Shown piece by piece: positions 29,902 to 40,481 of a stretch of DNA of 64,000 nt; the stretch's first letter is position 1, and the number at the start of each line of letters is the position of its first letter. The stretch is taken from positions 1,860,001 through 1,924,000 of the forward strand of contig CM049988.1 of NCBI GenBank assembly GCA_016630955.3. Reading direction: 5' to 3'. Made by a program: the position numbers and the translations under genes. The notes under the pieces were generated by a model that ran no database searches, had not been told where the DNA came from, and saw only the letters and a list, made by a program, of their open reading frames with translations. The DNA comes from Didymella arachidicola (Eukaryota; Ascomycota; Dothideomycetes; Pleosporales; Didymellaceae).

Positions 29902-30765
29902 TCACCCGACCAGTATGCCCCCATACTCTGCCCGCCCCGCGTACCCCTCCAACTCCTTCCACTGCACCAGAAACCGGTCCACGACCCTGACCAACAGCTT
30001 CCCGCTCAAGCTCAGCGTCTTGACCCGCGCGAAGCTCTCCACGTACACTGTGCGACACAGCCCCTTGCTCTCCGCACCACGGATGTCAAAGAAGCGCAGC
30101 ACAAACGCAGCGAGGACGATGATCACAGCTGTCGCGGGGCCATTCGTAACGATAAGATCAGGCAGGTCAGAGTGCGGTGCCGCGCTCGATTTAGGTGTAG
30201 ATAGCAGCGGTGCAAAGGCCACCAACAGCGTCTGCAGCGCAGAGAACGGGGTAGTGTAGAGCGGCTGGTGGATCCGCCTCGCTCTCGGTATCGTAGCAAT
30301 GGTGTAGTGCTCTGCTCCCACACAGTGTATTCGCTCTTCCCGCCCTGCTGTATTCGCTCTAGCCCGTCCGTGGAGAGCCATCTGCGGCGCTGCCTTCTCC
30401 GCCGCAGTACCTCCTGCTGCTTGCCTTGCGCCTGCTTGCGCCGCGCCTGCCTTGTCCTCCAATCCCTTTTCAAACGCCACTGCTCTCTGTGCACTGAACG
30501 CGTCTCCGCTGCTCACGACGTAGGTTCTGTGCGTGTACTTTCGTGTGTCGAGGTCGCGCAGCAGCGTGAGCATTTCGTGCGTGTGGCCTCCAGATCCGAG
30601 TACGACTAGTACGCGAGCTGTGTTCAGGCGAGCGCGCAGCTGTGGCTTTTGCGATTGTGTGTTTGGCAGGATGGCGAGGAGGCGTAGGGAGGCGCCGACG
30701 AACAGCGTCGCGAGGAGGGCGAGCGCGAAGGCGAGCGTGTAGAGGGAGGTGGGTGGGGGTGCCAT
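29902..30765 (-). CDS. ALG14: UDP-GlcNAc transferase subunit Alg14
   Basis: The membrane anchor of the Alg13-Alg14 enzyme, which adds the second GlcNAc to the dolichol-linked oligosaccharide at the cytosolic face of the ER. A single exon of 287 aa. The N terminus has a membrane segment (about residues 8-33, LYTLAFALALLATLFVGASL). The conserved LVVLGSGGHTHEMLTLL motif, KYTHRTYVVSSGD, PDLIVTNGPATAV and KTLSLSGKLLVRVVDRFLVQW all follow in the family order. An Ala/Gly/Glu-rich insert at residues 100-130 is lineage variation. The 3' end is convergent with MRPL40, with about 200 bases between the stops. Confidence 0.9.
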   Translation of the reverse strand: MAPPPTSLYTLAFALALLATLFVGASLRLLAILPNTQSQKPQLRARLNTARVLVVLGSGGHTHEMLTLLRDLDTRKYTHRTYVVSSGDAFSAQRAVAFEKGLEDKAGAAQAGARQAAGGTAAEKAAPQMALHGRARANTAGREERIHCVGAEHYTIATIPRARRIHQPLYTTPFSALQTLLVAFAPLLSTPKSSAAPHSDLPDLIVTNGPATAVIIVLAAFVLRFFDIRGAESKGLCRTVYVESFARVKTLSLSGKLLVRVVDRFLVQWKELEGYAGRAEYGGILVG

Positions 30766-31188
30766 TGCGGGCGATTGGCAGTAATGGTGTGTGTGTAATT
30801 TAGAGTGATATAGCCCTCAGGGTGGTCGGTTGTATGGACTGCCTTTGGACAGATCTGGCATTTTCAGTTGTACATGTCGTGCTGGAGGTTGTCAACCCAC
30901 CTGGGCAGCCTGAGGTACGTGTCGATCAGTGGGGCGCGAAACGCGGTATCACATGGCTAAATCCTCAGCTCAACTTCTACAGGAACTTTGTCAATGACGC
31001 TTGTAAAACCAGGCACGATGCAGGACTTGGTCTTGGAAGAAGGTTGATTGCTCATGTCGCATTGCAGAGCACAAGTCTTGCGCATTGTCGTCTGCTGGTG
31101 GTTTTACATGTTCAATATAAAGAAACTACAGCATATCTTCTTGAAAATTGTAGCATTCTCAACAGTTCTCGGCCCCGCTCGACAGTAC
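30766..31188. other. intergenic, no gene seen
   Basis: A 423-base gap between ALG14 start (minus) and the 3' end of the transporter gene (minus). It presumably holds the ALG14 promoter. Open frames are shadows. Confidence 0.5.
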
Positions 31189-32921
31189 CTACAACTGATA
31201 CCGATAGTCCGGATTCAGATCGCCCAACTCTGTCTTCTCGTATTCTGTCAAGCCCACGTCGCGAACGCTCTTCTCTCTTGAACGGTTTGACCACGAACAA
31301 GCTACAAAGTACACGCAGCAGCTCAGCGCGCTGAGGCATACGAAAGCGATGGAGATCGAATATCCCGGGATGTACTTCGGTGCGTCTTTTTTCATGAAAG
31401 CAAAGGTGGCGATTATGCCCCCAATGTTACCGAAGCCTACCTGCCAAGCAGACCCAACAGAGCGGCGGTGGTGACCTCCTAGATTCATGTTGAACTGCGA
31501 TAGATTAGCGATTCGCGTCCTGGTATGAGATGAATAGGGAAGACTTACCCAGCAGACAATGACGGGCATGGCAGTGTAGGCGCCCATGGCAACCAAGAAT
31601 AATGCTGCGTATTGAAGATCACGGTTGTTGTGGACCGAAATAAGGATTGCGAAGCCAGTGATGCAGACACAGATGGGGAGAATTGTGAAAGCAAACCGGT
31701 GTCTCAGGCGATCAGAGCACCACGCGATCAGCATGGAGAAGCCAAAGGCTGCTGCCCAAGGAGGCACGCTGTGCAGCTGGGTCTGAATCGGGCTGTAGCC
31801 GTAGCCCTGGATGATCTGCGGCGAGAAGTACGCATATCCGTATGCGGGCACAATGAGACCAAAGTACATGAAGCCTCCAATGAGGATCTTCGGGTCCTTG
31901 AACACGCGACCAACATCGCCAAGTGACATCTTGCGGTCGCGGGCGGACTTGCCCTGCTCGGTCTGCAGACGCGCCTTGACGTAAGCCCTCTCGTCCTCGG
32001 TGAGCCATTTGGCCTCCTCCGGAAAGTTCGGCAGCAGAAAGAAGAGGAAAAATGAAACGATGATGGTCAGAAGGCCTTCAAGGATGAAGATCCATCGCCA
32101 GCCCAGGTAGCCTCGTACACCATCCATCTTGCCTATGGCACTGGCAAGCAGACCACCGAAGGCGCCTGCAAGGGTAGTCGACGAGAAGAAAAACGAGTAA
32201 CGCTTCTGGGCTTCGTGACGACGATAAAACATACCGATCAAGTAGAAAGCCCCAGGGAACATTCCTGTCTCGAAGACACCTAGAAAAAAACGAGTTGCCA
32301 GCAATCCATGGTAGTTCTGGACGAAGCCCTGGAGCATGGTGACTAGTCCAAATCCGAACATGCACAGGGAAAGCCAAACACTCGGTGTGAGTTCCTTGAG
32401 AATGACGTTTGACGGTATTTCGAACAGAATGTATGGTACGAAAAAGATGACTAGAGCGACGTTGTACTTGTTGCCATCAAGTTTGAGCTCCTTCGAGAGA
32501 CCGAACACGTTGGCGTTGGCGATGTTAACACTGCCGTCGTTAGACTAGACATACCAGGTCACTTTTTGAAGACATACCGATCTAAGAATGCCAGCAGGTA
32601 CATGATGCAAAGGAAGGGAATGACATGAAGATCGATCCGCCTGAGCAGTTTGGCCTCGGTAGTATGCGGAGGGCACTGAACAAGTTCCGGGGCCTCTTCA
32701 GCGTAATTGCTATCGTAGTGAGGTGAGACTTTCTGCTCAGTCAGGTTTGGAGACGTGTGGGCGTCCTCTGTACAGCATTAGCCGATGCTCTGATGCAATA
32801 TAGCTTCCGAGCCATCCTATCACCAACTCTAGCATAGGGCTTGGCACCGCTTGCAGACTACAAGACCATACAAGCATTCAGTGCATTCAGTGCTTGACTT
32901 ACTCTCTTTCTTGGACAACAT
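31189..32921 (-). CDS. MFS transporter, allantoate permease/anion:cation symporter type
   Basis: A twelve-helix plasma-membrane carrier of the anion:cation symporter family (Dal5/vitamin/tartrate-like), importing small organic anions. Four exons (32903-32921, 32578-32767, 31549-32530, 31189-31494) encode 498 aa; introns are 135, 47 and 54 nt. The cytosolic start contains AKLLRRIDLHVIPFLCIMYLLAFLDR, the hallmark first helix with LDR, followed by VNIANANVFGL. Other marks are LSLCMFGFGLVTMLQGFVQN, RFFLGVFETGMFPGAFYLIG, and GWRWIFILEGLLTI (helices 3-6). The last intron (31495-31548) is 54 nt with no stop, so its retention would insert 18 residues. The substrate is not predictable from these features. 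Confidence 0.87.
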
Positions 32922-33968
32922 TTTGAGCCGGTGCGAATGACGTTGGCGAGATCGAAAGGTCGTGACTCGAGGTGTTGGTCCCCTTGCTATTTGGGTTTCT
33001 AGAGTCCTGAGACCACGCGACTGGACGCGCTAAGCTGCTGCAGTGATCACTGCTGTACCACGACTGCACTGCGCTTGCGGGTTGAGAGAAGGAAAACACA
33101 TTACACGCACACACGCGAAGTTTAAACACTTGCCAGTCATCCTACTCGCTTACTATGGCCGAGGTCGCTGGATTGCCATCAAGGTCACCTCGCTAACCCC
33201 GCGGTTCTGTGGGTCTGACGCTTACACAACTGGACAAAGGGTGATCCACACAGTTCCCAAAAAGGCAGCTGCATTGCTCTTCCCTTGTGTGGCTGGCGAA
33301 ACACCCGTGTATCCGTACCTTTGCGTAGCGCAGTGCGTGCTGACGTTCGCCCAGTGTGCCCGCAGCTGTGCCCATCCGGGTGAATGTGCAAGGCCGAAGC
33401 GCCGAAGACAGCAGCCAAAAAAGTCAGCGCTGGCTCGGCGTGGTCGGTATGACGAGGTAGGATGCAACTTGGGGTTCCATCGGATGCTGCTGACCATGAT
33501 CGATCGACCCCAGCTGTGGCGCACGAGGCCAATTGAAAGAAGGTTAGGCGATTGTGGTCGGAACGGCATCGGCGCAAGTTGTGAGTTGATGCGCGCGAAC
33601 ATTTTGCAAGAATTTATGCAGGCTTCGTTGAGGACTGACTTTCGCCTCCCCAAACGCCTCTCTGATGGTGAGGCACGCGTGTCAGGTCAAGGTAGAGGAA
33701 GGAGGTAGCTACGGTAAAGCTGCATCCGCCTCGGCGAGTCTGGCCTGGTGGCCCTGGTCCGGCGCGAGCTTGCACTCAGGAGCCTGGGCGCTGCTTCCCT
33801 CTCCACGTCGACTTTTCGGCCAACTCGTCGTCACCTTCTCTACACTCCCTCTTCAGCCTCAACTCCGGACTTTCGCACACCTTGATGCCACGACAACACA
33901 GTATCTGGACATATCAGTGCGCCGCCAACGCTCCCTTCCGCCCTCAGTCGCAGGCAGGCTGATCAGCC
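32922..33968. other. divergent promoter region, no gene
   Basis: A 1047-base gap between the transporter and the F-box-like gene. A long plus-strand frame at 33043-33708 begins with GTG, resembles no family and overlaps minus-strand frames of similar length, so I do not call it. A pyrimidine-rich run precedes 33969. Confidence 0.5.
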
Positions 33969-35396
33969 ATGGTCAATGTCAAAAATGTCGCCTTCAAAGT
34001 CAACAAGCAGACGCCAGCTTCGCAGACACCACCACAAGCATATGGCACCGTTATTAATTGTCGGAAACCAGGCGGCAAGCGGGCGCTCAAGGAGCTGAAA
34101 GAAGTTCGCTCGCACTCTGTCCCCTTGACAAACGTTTCCGGTACCAAAAAGCGTAAACGAGATGAACGCAGGAGTGAGGAATTCCAAAGTCAAACAAACT
34201 CCATCGCGTCGTCACCAGCGAATGGACAGGCTGCACTAGCGGCTCTGCGAGCACCAGCTCAACCCCTCATCACGCAGAAGCTCAAGCAGGTCAAGCCAAC
34301 CCGATTCAGGAAGGGCAAAGTTCTGGAGAAGGGGTTCGACCTGGACACCTGGTGGACTATTCTCACGTTTTCAGATCCTGCGCAACTGTTAGAGATGCGC
34401 CAGAGGATTCCATCTTGCTACCGGTTCTTGAGAGACAACCCTATGCTTTGGGTTCACAGCCGGAACAATCTGTTCGGGGACGAAATGCCGGAGCCACCTT
34501 CGGACCTGGATGAGTTCCAATATGCACATCTTCGACATGGCCATGGTTGCATGAGCTGTAGTGCGCCATCCACCCGCAAGACGTACTGGGCTTTCCTTCG
34601 ACGGTGGTGCAAGACTTGCCTGCAGTCCAAGACTGTCAAGGAGCACGACGCATTGATCAGCATGCGCGAGGTCGGCATTGAAGATGTAACATTCCTCCGC
34701 AAATGCCTTCCTTCCGGCGTTTTCGATTCTTGGGGAAATTTCGTCGGTGTTGGCCCTGCCAGTACGCATTCGCTCAAGACCATCTACCTCCTTTCGCAAG
34801 TGAACAAGCTCCAAGCCGAGGTCCGTGCTGCGACTGAAGCCAACCCTGATGGGTGGTCCGCCGATGTGCGCGCACCCATGCAACAAAAGGCTGTTCTTGT
34901 CGAGGAGCGCCGCGCCTTCGCACGTAAGATGGAACTCTGGGAGGAGGCAACTCGCACCAACAAGGCCAGCGACTATCAGGCGAAGAAGGCGGCGCGGAAA
35001 GTGTATTTTGAAGATAAAGCTTCTCAGCTCAACCCTCCGATCAGCTTGAAGGAAATGGAAGCTTGCCCTTCGTACCGTCGTGCTGTGGCCATTCCCAAAG
35101 AACCCAACAACACTTCCTGGCAACAGCTCAGGCCGAAGCTGGAGAAGGAAGCCACGGAGCTAAGATTAGGACGAGCCACCCCGGAGACACGACTGGGCAC
35201 TGCATCTGCATCTGCATCAGCCTCGGGCACTTCGACACCTAGCAGCATGCAGCCTTACCATCACCCCCTCCCCGTCCAGACTTTCATCGCGCTACCCCCA
35301 CCTCATCCTTACCATCCTCAATACCAACCCCAGGCCCATCCTCTCCCTCATCTTCAGCCCCACCCTCACTCACACCATCATGCGCCTCAGCGTTAA
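33969..35396 (+). CDS. fungal F-box-like protein
   Basis: A single exon of 475 aa. After a basic, disordered N terminus (nuclear-signal-like KKRKRDERR near residue 60) comes an F-box-like segment at about residues 122-165, FDLDTWWTILTFSDPAQLLEMRQ followed by IPSCYRFLRDNPMLW. A Cys-containing element (GHGCMSCS... RRWCKTCL) follows, common in fungal F-box proteins of this layout. A charged helical region then leads to a tail rich in Ala/Ser and then in His/Pro (PPPHPYHPQYQ). F-box proteins recruit substrates to SCF ubiquitin ligases; the substrate here is unknown. The (GCATCT)n-like run at about 35200 encodes an Ala-Ser repeat. Confidence 0.65.
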   Translation: MVNVKNVAFKVNKQTPASQTPPQAYGTVINCRKPGGKRALKELKEVRSHSVPLTNVSGTKKRKRDERRSEEFQSQTNSIASSPANGQAALAALRAPAQPLITQKLKQVKPTRFRKGKVLEKGFDLDTWWTILTFSDPAQLLEMRQRIPSCYRFLRDNPMLWVHSRNNLFGDEMPEPPSDLDEFQYAHLRHGHGCMSCSAPSTRKTYWAFLRRWCKTCLQSKTVKEHDALISMREVGIEDVTFLRKCLPSGVFDSWGNFVGVGPASTHSLKTIYLLSQVNKLQAEVRAATEANPDGWSADVRAPMQQKAVLVEERRAFARKMELWEEATRTNKASDYQAKKAARKVYFEDKASQLNPPISLKEMEACPSYRRAVAIPKEPNNTSWQQLRPKLEKEATELRLGRATPETRLGTASASASASGTSTPSSMQPYHHPLPVQTFIALPPPHPYHPQYQPQAHPLPHLQPHPHSHHHAPQR

Positions 35397-36580
35397 CTTT
35401 GGGAGTCGCATTCTAGGAATCGTAATTGTTTTTCAACTCTGGGTCATCTTGCTTTCATTCGCATGACAAGGCGTGGTGTTGGTGGCTCATAGCTTCGGCG
35501 TTCGTAGACTGGGCATGTTGTTCATAGCGTCGATTGGCTCAGAATAATTGAAGCGTTGGGCTGGTTGGACTCGATAATTGGAAGGAGGAATTCGTACAGA
35601 CTGGCTGCCAGGCCACACATATCAACACAGTGTTCTTCACGACAGTCACGTCTCACACTGGCGCTCGCACATTTGTCTCAGACGTACGGCAAATCAGCGG
35701 CGTAGCTGTCTTTCGACTCCATCCTCGACTGCCTGCACTAGTGAAGTCTTGCAACGGGAACAAATCGCATGCATCTAGTTTGTGCACTGCTGCATGATAC
35801 AAGTTCTGGAGAACCTTGTCATCCCACTCTTTGCCGATCGGGGAGACAACGGCATGTGGGCACCGCGAGGGCCTCGATGGCACGAGATGACAAAATCCAA
35901 GAGCCGATTGGGCAGATGGGTGGATCCTCAGTGCTCCGGGTTCGCAGCAACAACAACATGGGGATCTGGACAGGAGACGACGCAGGAGTAGATATCACCT
36001 GGACAGAGTCGCCCGTCGTCCAAGATGCACGTTAACACCGGCGTAACCGCAGAGCCTCTTACCCCTCTCCTGGGCCCAGCCCTGCGTTGATCCAGGCATG
36101 GTGACCAATAGGACGGCGTGGAGAGCGGCTTTGCAGGAAGGGGGCACTGGGAGCTACAAAACTGCCAGCATCCCTCTCAGCACGCCTCAAAACGACCCCG
36201 GTATGCGCAGCCACGATGTGGAATCAAACTTCCCTCACCGGCCAAACATGGCATCTTTTGCCCTGACCGACGCGTTAGCCTCGGATCCCGTAATCACTGC
36301 AGTCCAGACGATGAGCAAATGCGGCGATGCTGATTGGCTGTCGACACTATGTGTGGAGCCATTTCTTTATCGCGTTTTCTAGAAGATGTTGCCATCTTGC
36401 TGCTTCAGAGAACTCGTCCCTCATAAGTTGCTGAGCCCTTGCCGTCTTGCAATCCTCACCCTCGCTTCCTCTAGTACCCTCAGCTTTTCATCTGGCTACC
36501 ATTGAGCACTGTAGCCTGTTCAAGACTTCACAATACATACCGTAGCATCCTCGATACTTATCTCGAGCAAACATACCAGC
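35397..36580. other. intergenic, no gene seen
   Basis: An 1184-base gap between the F-box-like gene and CCP1. Open frames are short. The last 200 bases before CCP1 contain TTTATCG and pyrimidine-rich tracts and presumably form its promoter. Confidence 0.5.
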
Positions 36581-37714
36581 ATGGCCGCCGCCTCGCGCAC
36601 CTTCTCCCGCGCTCTGCGCACTGCCGCTCCTTCGTTTCGCTCCACAACCACACGCTCTGCCCGCTTTGCTGCGCCGGCTCAGAATGCTTTCCGCGGCAAG
36701 CAGTGGCAACGCGGCTACGCCACGGACAACGAGGCACCCAAGGACAGGTACGAGGGCAACCCCACCGGCATGTTCGTCGGTGCCGGTGCCCTGCTCCTTG
36801 GTGCTGCTGGCTATGCCGCCTATACCTACAAACCTGAGTTGCTAGGCCTCGAGGGCAAGCCCAAGGCGCCCTTCGTCCCCCGCTTTGAGAACTACCAGGA
36901 GGTCTACAACCACATCGCCAAGCTGCTAGAGGAGCACGATGACTATGATGATGGCAGCTATGGCCCCGTTCTGCTCCGCCTGGCATGGCACGCGTCTGGT
37001 ACATACGACAAGGAGACTGGTACGGGCGGATCCAACGGTGCCACCATGCGTTTTGCTCCCGAGGGTGACCACGGCGCCAACGCTGGTCTCAAGGCTGCCC
37101 GTGACTTCCTAGAGCCTGTCAAAGAGGCTTTTCCCTGGATTACCTACTCCGACTTGTGGATACTTGCTGGTGTTGCCGCCATCCAGGAGATGCAGGGCCC
37201 CAAGATTCCGTACCGTGCCGGCCGTTCTGACCGCGATCTCTCTTTCTGCACACCTGACGGCCGTCTACCCGATGCTTCCAAGGATAGCAGCCATATCCGT
37301 GCCATCTTCGGCCGCATGGGCTTCGATGACCGCGCAATGGTTGCCCTCTCTGGTGCCCACGCCTTGGGCCGCTGCCACACCGACCGCTCCGGCTTCGACG
37401 GTCCCTGGACATTCAGCCCCACCACTCTTACCAATGACTACTTCAAGCTCTTGATGGAAGAGAAGTGGGCTTATAAGAAGTGGAACGGCCCCAAGCAGTT
37501 CGAGGACGTCAAGACCAAGACTTTGATGATGCTGCCCACCGATATGGAGATTGTCAAGGACAAGAGCTTCAGGAAGTACGCTGAGCTGTACGCCAAGGAC
37601 AATGACGCTTTCTTCAAGGACTTCTCCCAGTCCGTCATGACTTTGTTCGAGCTCGGTGTGCCTTTCGAGCATCCTGAGGACCAGAGATGGGTCTTCAAGA
37701 GCTCGTTCGACTAA
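36581..37714 (+). CDS. CCP1: cytochrome c peroxidase, mitochondrial
   Basis: A haem peroxidase of the mitochondrial intermembrane space that reduces hydrogen peroxide with electrons from cytochrome c. A single exon of 377 aa. The N terminus is a two-part presequence: a basic matrix-type signal (MAAASRTFSRALRTAAPSFR) and then a hydrophobic sorting segment (MFVGAGALLLGAAGYAAYTY, about residues 63-82), as in yeast Ccp1. Catalytic residues are visible: distal Arg133, Trp136 and His137 in LRLAWHASG; proximal His260 in LSGAHALGRCH; and Trp276 in FDGPWTFSP, the residue that forms the Trp radical in CcP. The C terminus (VPFEHPEDQRWVFKS) is complete. No introns. Confidence 0.96.
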   Translation: MAAASRTFSRALRTAAPSFRSTTTRSARFAAPAQNAFRGKQWQRGYATDNEAPKDRYEGNPTGMFVGAGALLLGAAGYAAYTYKPELLGLEGKPKAPFVPRFENYQEVYNHIAKLLEEHDDYDDGSYGPVLLRLAWHASGTYDKETGTGGSNGATMRFAPEGDHGANAGLKAARDFLEPVKEAFPWITYSDLWILAGVAAIQEMQGPKIPYRAGRSDRDLSFCTPDGRLPDASKDSSHIRAIFGRMGFDDRAMVALSGAHALGRCHTDRSGFDGPWTFSPTTLTNDYFKLLMEEKWAYKKWNGPKQFEDVKTKTLMMLPTDMEIVKDKSFRKYAELYAKDNDAFFKDFSQSVMTLFELGVPFEHPEDQRWVFKSSFD

Positions 37715-38081
37715 GTGCTTGCGAGCATGTGGAGCAGGAGAGATTGTGGAAGATTTCATTACGTGTTGAGATATCCAACTAGATCAACTAGACCGTTGTT
37801 TTGCGCGAGACGTGGGAGAGTAACGTCGAGTTTGTTTGCATTTTAGTCTTTTAGATAGACTGTATCAGTACAACATAGGAAGACCAATGCAACATACGAA
37901 CATTACTTGCTGTCTCCGCGAGCCTACCTTCCCTTTCCTCGCAGTAGAGATCATATTTTGAGGAAGATGGTGAATTAAGTTGTCTCATGACAGATATTTT
38001 TGAACATATAGGCCACCACGCCCGTCACCACTAAAACGATGCGCGATGTCAGCACAGACGGAGTTGGGAGCGTATAGCTGC
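37715..38081. other. convergent intergenic region
   Basis: A 367-base gap between the CCP1 stop and the stop of the coiled-coil gene. AT-rich 3' regions of both; no gene seen. Confidence 0.5.
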
Positions 38082-39135
38082 TCAGTCTTGCGCGAAGGCT
38101 TGTTGGATCTGCGTCTGCTTCTTCTTCCACCAGGTCAGATGCTCCTTCTCCCACCGCTGCAAGTCAGCCACATGCTGCTTGCCCAAATCCGCGATGACCT
38201 GCTCGAGTTGCAGCACCTCGTCTGCCGGTAGCTGAGGCGATGTCGGGACTGGCTTTCTTTGATGCGTCGGAGTCTGGAACAAAAAGCCTGGAAACAGCTT
38301 TGCCATATCCGCGCCGGCGAATGACACTCGCTTTCTCTTGCCCATTGCCTTGTGTGCCGAGTCGGCCTGCTCTGCAACAAACAGTGTCGACTCCGCTTCA
38401 TTTGCATCCGGCCCGAAAGCTACGAGGAGAGACGCTATGTCCTCCTCTCCCAGACAGGCCGTGCCCAATTGAAAGATCTCAGAAACCACGCTTTCCCATT
38501 GGAGCTGTAAGTTCTTGATCTCTGCCATCCCGGCTGATATGGTCTTCTCGAAGGACCGAAAGCGATCATGTACTGTTGTCTGCATGCGCTCAACATCGCC
38601 CAAAGAAATTGTCCGCTGGAGTGAATAACGGTGATCGGAGAGCGAGCTGTATAGCTCCTCGATACAACGCTGGTACTTGGCGGGGAAGGTGAGCTTGAGA
38701 GGTGAAGCTTGAGAGTCGATATTGGCAGGTTTGGAGGAGGCGACTTGGACATTACTTTCGTACAACTTGCCGTGAAATCTGTCGAGAAGCTTGTTGATAT
38801 TCGTCAGCGCTTCCGAGTAGAGATGGCGCCTGTAGTCTTCACTGCGCTCTGGACATCATTAGCACAGTGCTGGCGAACGCAGACGAACTTTCACCTTTGA
38901 AAGCCAACGCAAGCGGATGCGATTCTTCGATAGCGGTCTTCTCAGCAGTCCTCTTGACGATCAATTTCCGTGGGGCATGAGAGTTGGTTTGCAATTGTTG
39001 AGTGTCAGGCTTCTGTTCTCTGAACACCGCAGCCGCAGAGATCGTAACGTCCTTCTCGAGACGCTTGCTAAGATTTGGGGTCTTCCGTACATCTTTCTTG
39101 CGTGCTCGTGCTGAAACTGCGCGTTTGCTATCCAT
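38082..39135 (-). CDS. coiled-coil protein with RVSF motif, function unknown
   Basis: Two exons, 38895-39135 and 38082-38848, flank a 46-nt intron (38849-38894) and encode 335 aa. The start MDSKRAVSARARKKDVRK is very basic. The middle is helical (RRHLYSEALTNINKLLDRFHGKL and KYQRCIEELYSSLSDHRYSL) with likely coiled coils. Near residue 251 lies KRKRVSFAG, in which RVSF matches the protein phosphatase 1 docking motif. The C terminus is a second coiled coil rich in Gln, Trp and Lys (WEKEHLTWWKKKQTQIQQAF). The layout reminds me of inner kinetochore subunits (CENP-Q/Fta7-like), but I cannot support that name from the sequence. Its neighbours do not hint at function. Confidence 0.7.
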
Positions 39136-39477
39136 TGCGAGCAGGATGCGCAGACCAGGGTGGTGATGGTGAGGTGAAAGGTCAAGGCAGCACGGTGAAC
39201 AAAGCTGTCCAACATTTGAGGAAGGCACGATGAACCCAAACAGCAATCCCTAGCGCAGTCACTTCACTGCGACGCTGGGAGCCAGTAGCCCCGGTGTCCG
39301 TCCAGGCAGACTGCGCACTTTCACAACCGGGTGCAAGGTATTTGTACATTGAATATACACCGCCCAACGTTACTCAACGCCATAAGGGTTCGCAAGCATG
39401 CTTAACACCATAATCGTTATGTGCCCTATGCTTTCCCTCTCTTCCCTCTCTTCCGTACTGCACCTGACCTGTATAGT
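39136..39477. other. intergenic, no gene seen
   Basis: A 342-base gap between the start of the coiled-coil gene and the GRX5 stop, both on minus. Promoter of the former; nothing else recognised. Confidence 0.5.
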
Positions 39478-40091
39478 CTACTTCTGCTCGCCCTCAGCAG
39501 GCACAACGACGCCCTTCTCTTCCAGCATCTTCGCCAGCGATCCGTCCTGGTGCATAGTCATGAGGATATCACAGCCGCCAATGAACTCCTTGTCGACGTA
39601 AAGCTGGGGGATTGTGGGCCATTCCGAGTACTCCTTGATTCCTGTCGCACTTGTCAGCTGCCATTACTCACACCACAGTCGCAGATGATCAGACTCGCAG
39701 TGGTCAATTGCGAATTACGTACCTGCTCTCAGGTCCTGGTCTTCGAGCACATTAAATGCTGTGAATTTGTCCGGGTCTACACCCTGCATGCCCAGAATCT
39801 GTATGCTCGCCCTCGAGAACCCGCATTGTGGTGTCTCTGGGGTTCCCTTCATGAAGAGCACGACAGGAGAGGAGGCAACAGCCTTGTCGATGGCGCTGCG
39901 AACCTCATCAGAGAGGCACCGGACCTGGAAGGGTGTGAGGAAGCGCGCAGTCGGGGCGGCGCGTGCGGAGGTTGCGCACGTGGCGACACGGAAGGCCTTT
40001 GAGGTGTTAGCTTGTTTTGCGCGCAATAACGCGGGAGCATGAATGGTCTGCATTGAGCCCGTACCTGCGGAATAGCACGTCTCGAAAACAT
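39478..40091 (-). CDS. GRX5: monothiol glutaredoxin, mitochondrial
   Basis: A matrix monothiol glutaredoxin that carries iron-sulfur clusters from the ISU scaffold to targets. Three exons (40065-40091, 39723-39996, 39478-39641) encode 154 aa. The 9-codon first exon (MFSRRAIPQ) joins AFRVATCATSARAAPTARF across a 68-nt intron with a CTAAC branch site, giving an Arg-rich, acid-free presequence. The glutaredoxin core has VVLFMKGTPETPQCGFSRA with the single-cysteine CGFS active site. The last exon adds GIKEYSEWPTIPQLYVDKEFIGGCDI, containing the cis-Pro (TIPQLY) and GG-CD glutathione-binding motifs. All family residues are present. Confidence 0.93.
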
Positions 40092-40481
40092 GGTAGGTTT
40101 GTGAGTGTGTGATGATGAATGACGAAACCTCCGAGGTATGTTCGTCAAATTCACGGATGAGGTAATCCGAGCTAGGTTATTATATCACGACTCGCCCATT
40201 GGTCCATGACACCGTTTCGGGGCATGCGTATTGCCGGAGAAAGGATTTTATGATATTGAGCTGTACATGGGAACAGCGACGTGACAAGATCATAACAGAG
40301 CTGCAGATTTTGACGTACAAAAGGGTTATCATTCGTCTTGTCCAATGACGCAAAACGTCAACGCAATGCTATATGCAAAAAACAGTGATTCTAGGCTTTT
40401 GTTCTCCCAAGTCTTGAGACGCCCACACCGATCAGTCTATATCACGTCGTGGAAAGAAACACAAATGGCTCACCGAAACCT
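40092..40481. other. intergenic, no gene seen
   Basis: A 390-base gap between GRX5 start and the aminotransferase stop, both on minus. It holds the GRX5 promoter. Confidence 0.5.

Noticed and set aside
29902..30259. Plus-strand frames opposite ALG14
   Set aside because: ALG14 on minus accounts for the bases; the plus frames have no family features.
33043..33708. 221-codon plus-strand open frame between the transporter and the F-box-like gene
   Set aside because: It begins with GTG, has no family resemblance, and minus-strand frames of similar quality cover the same bases.
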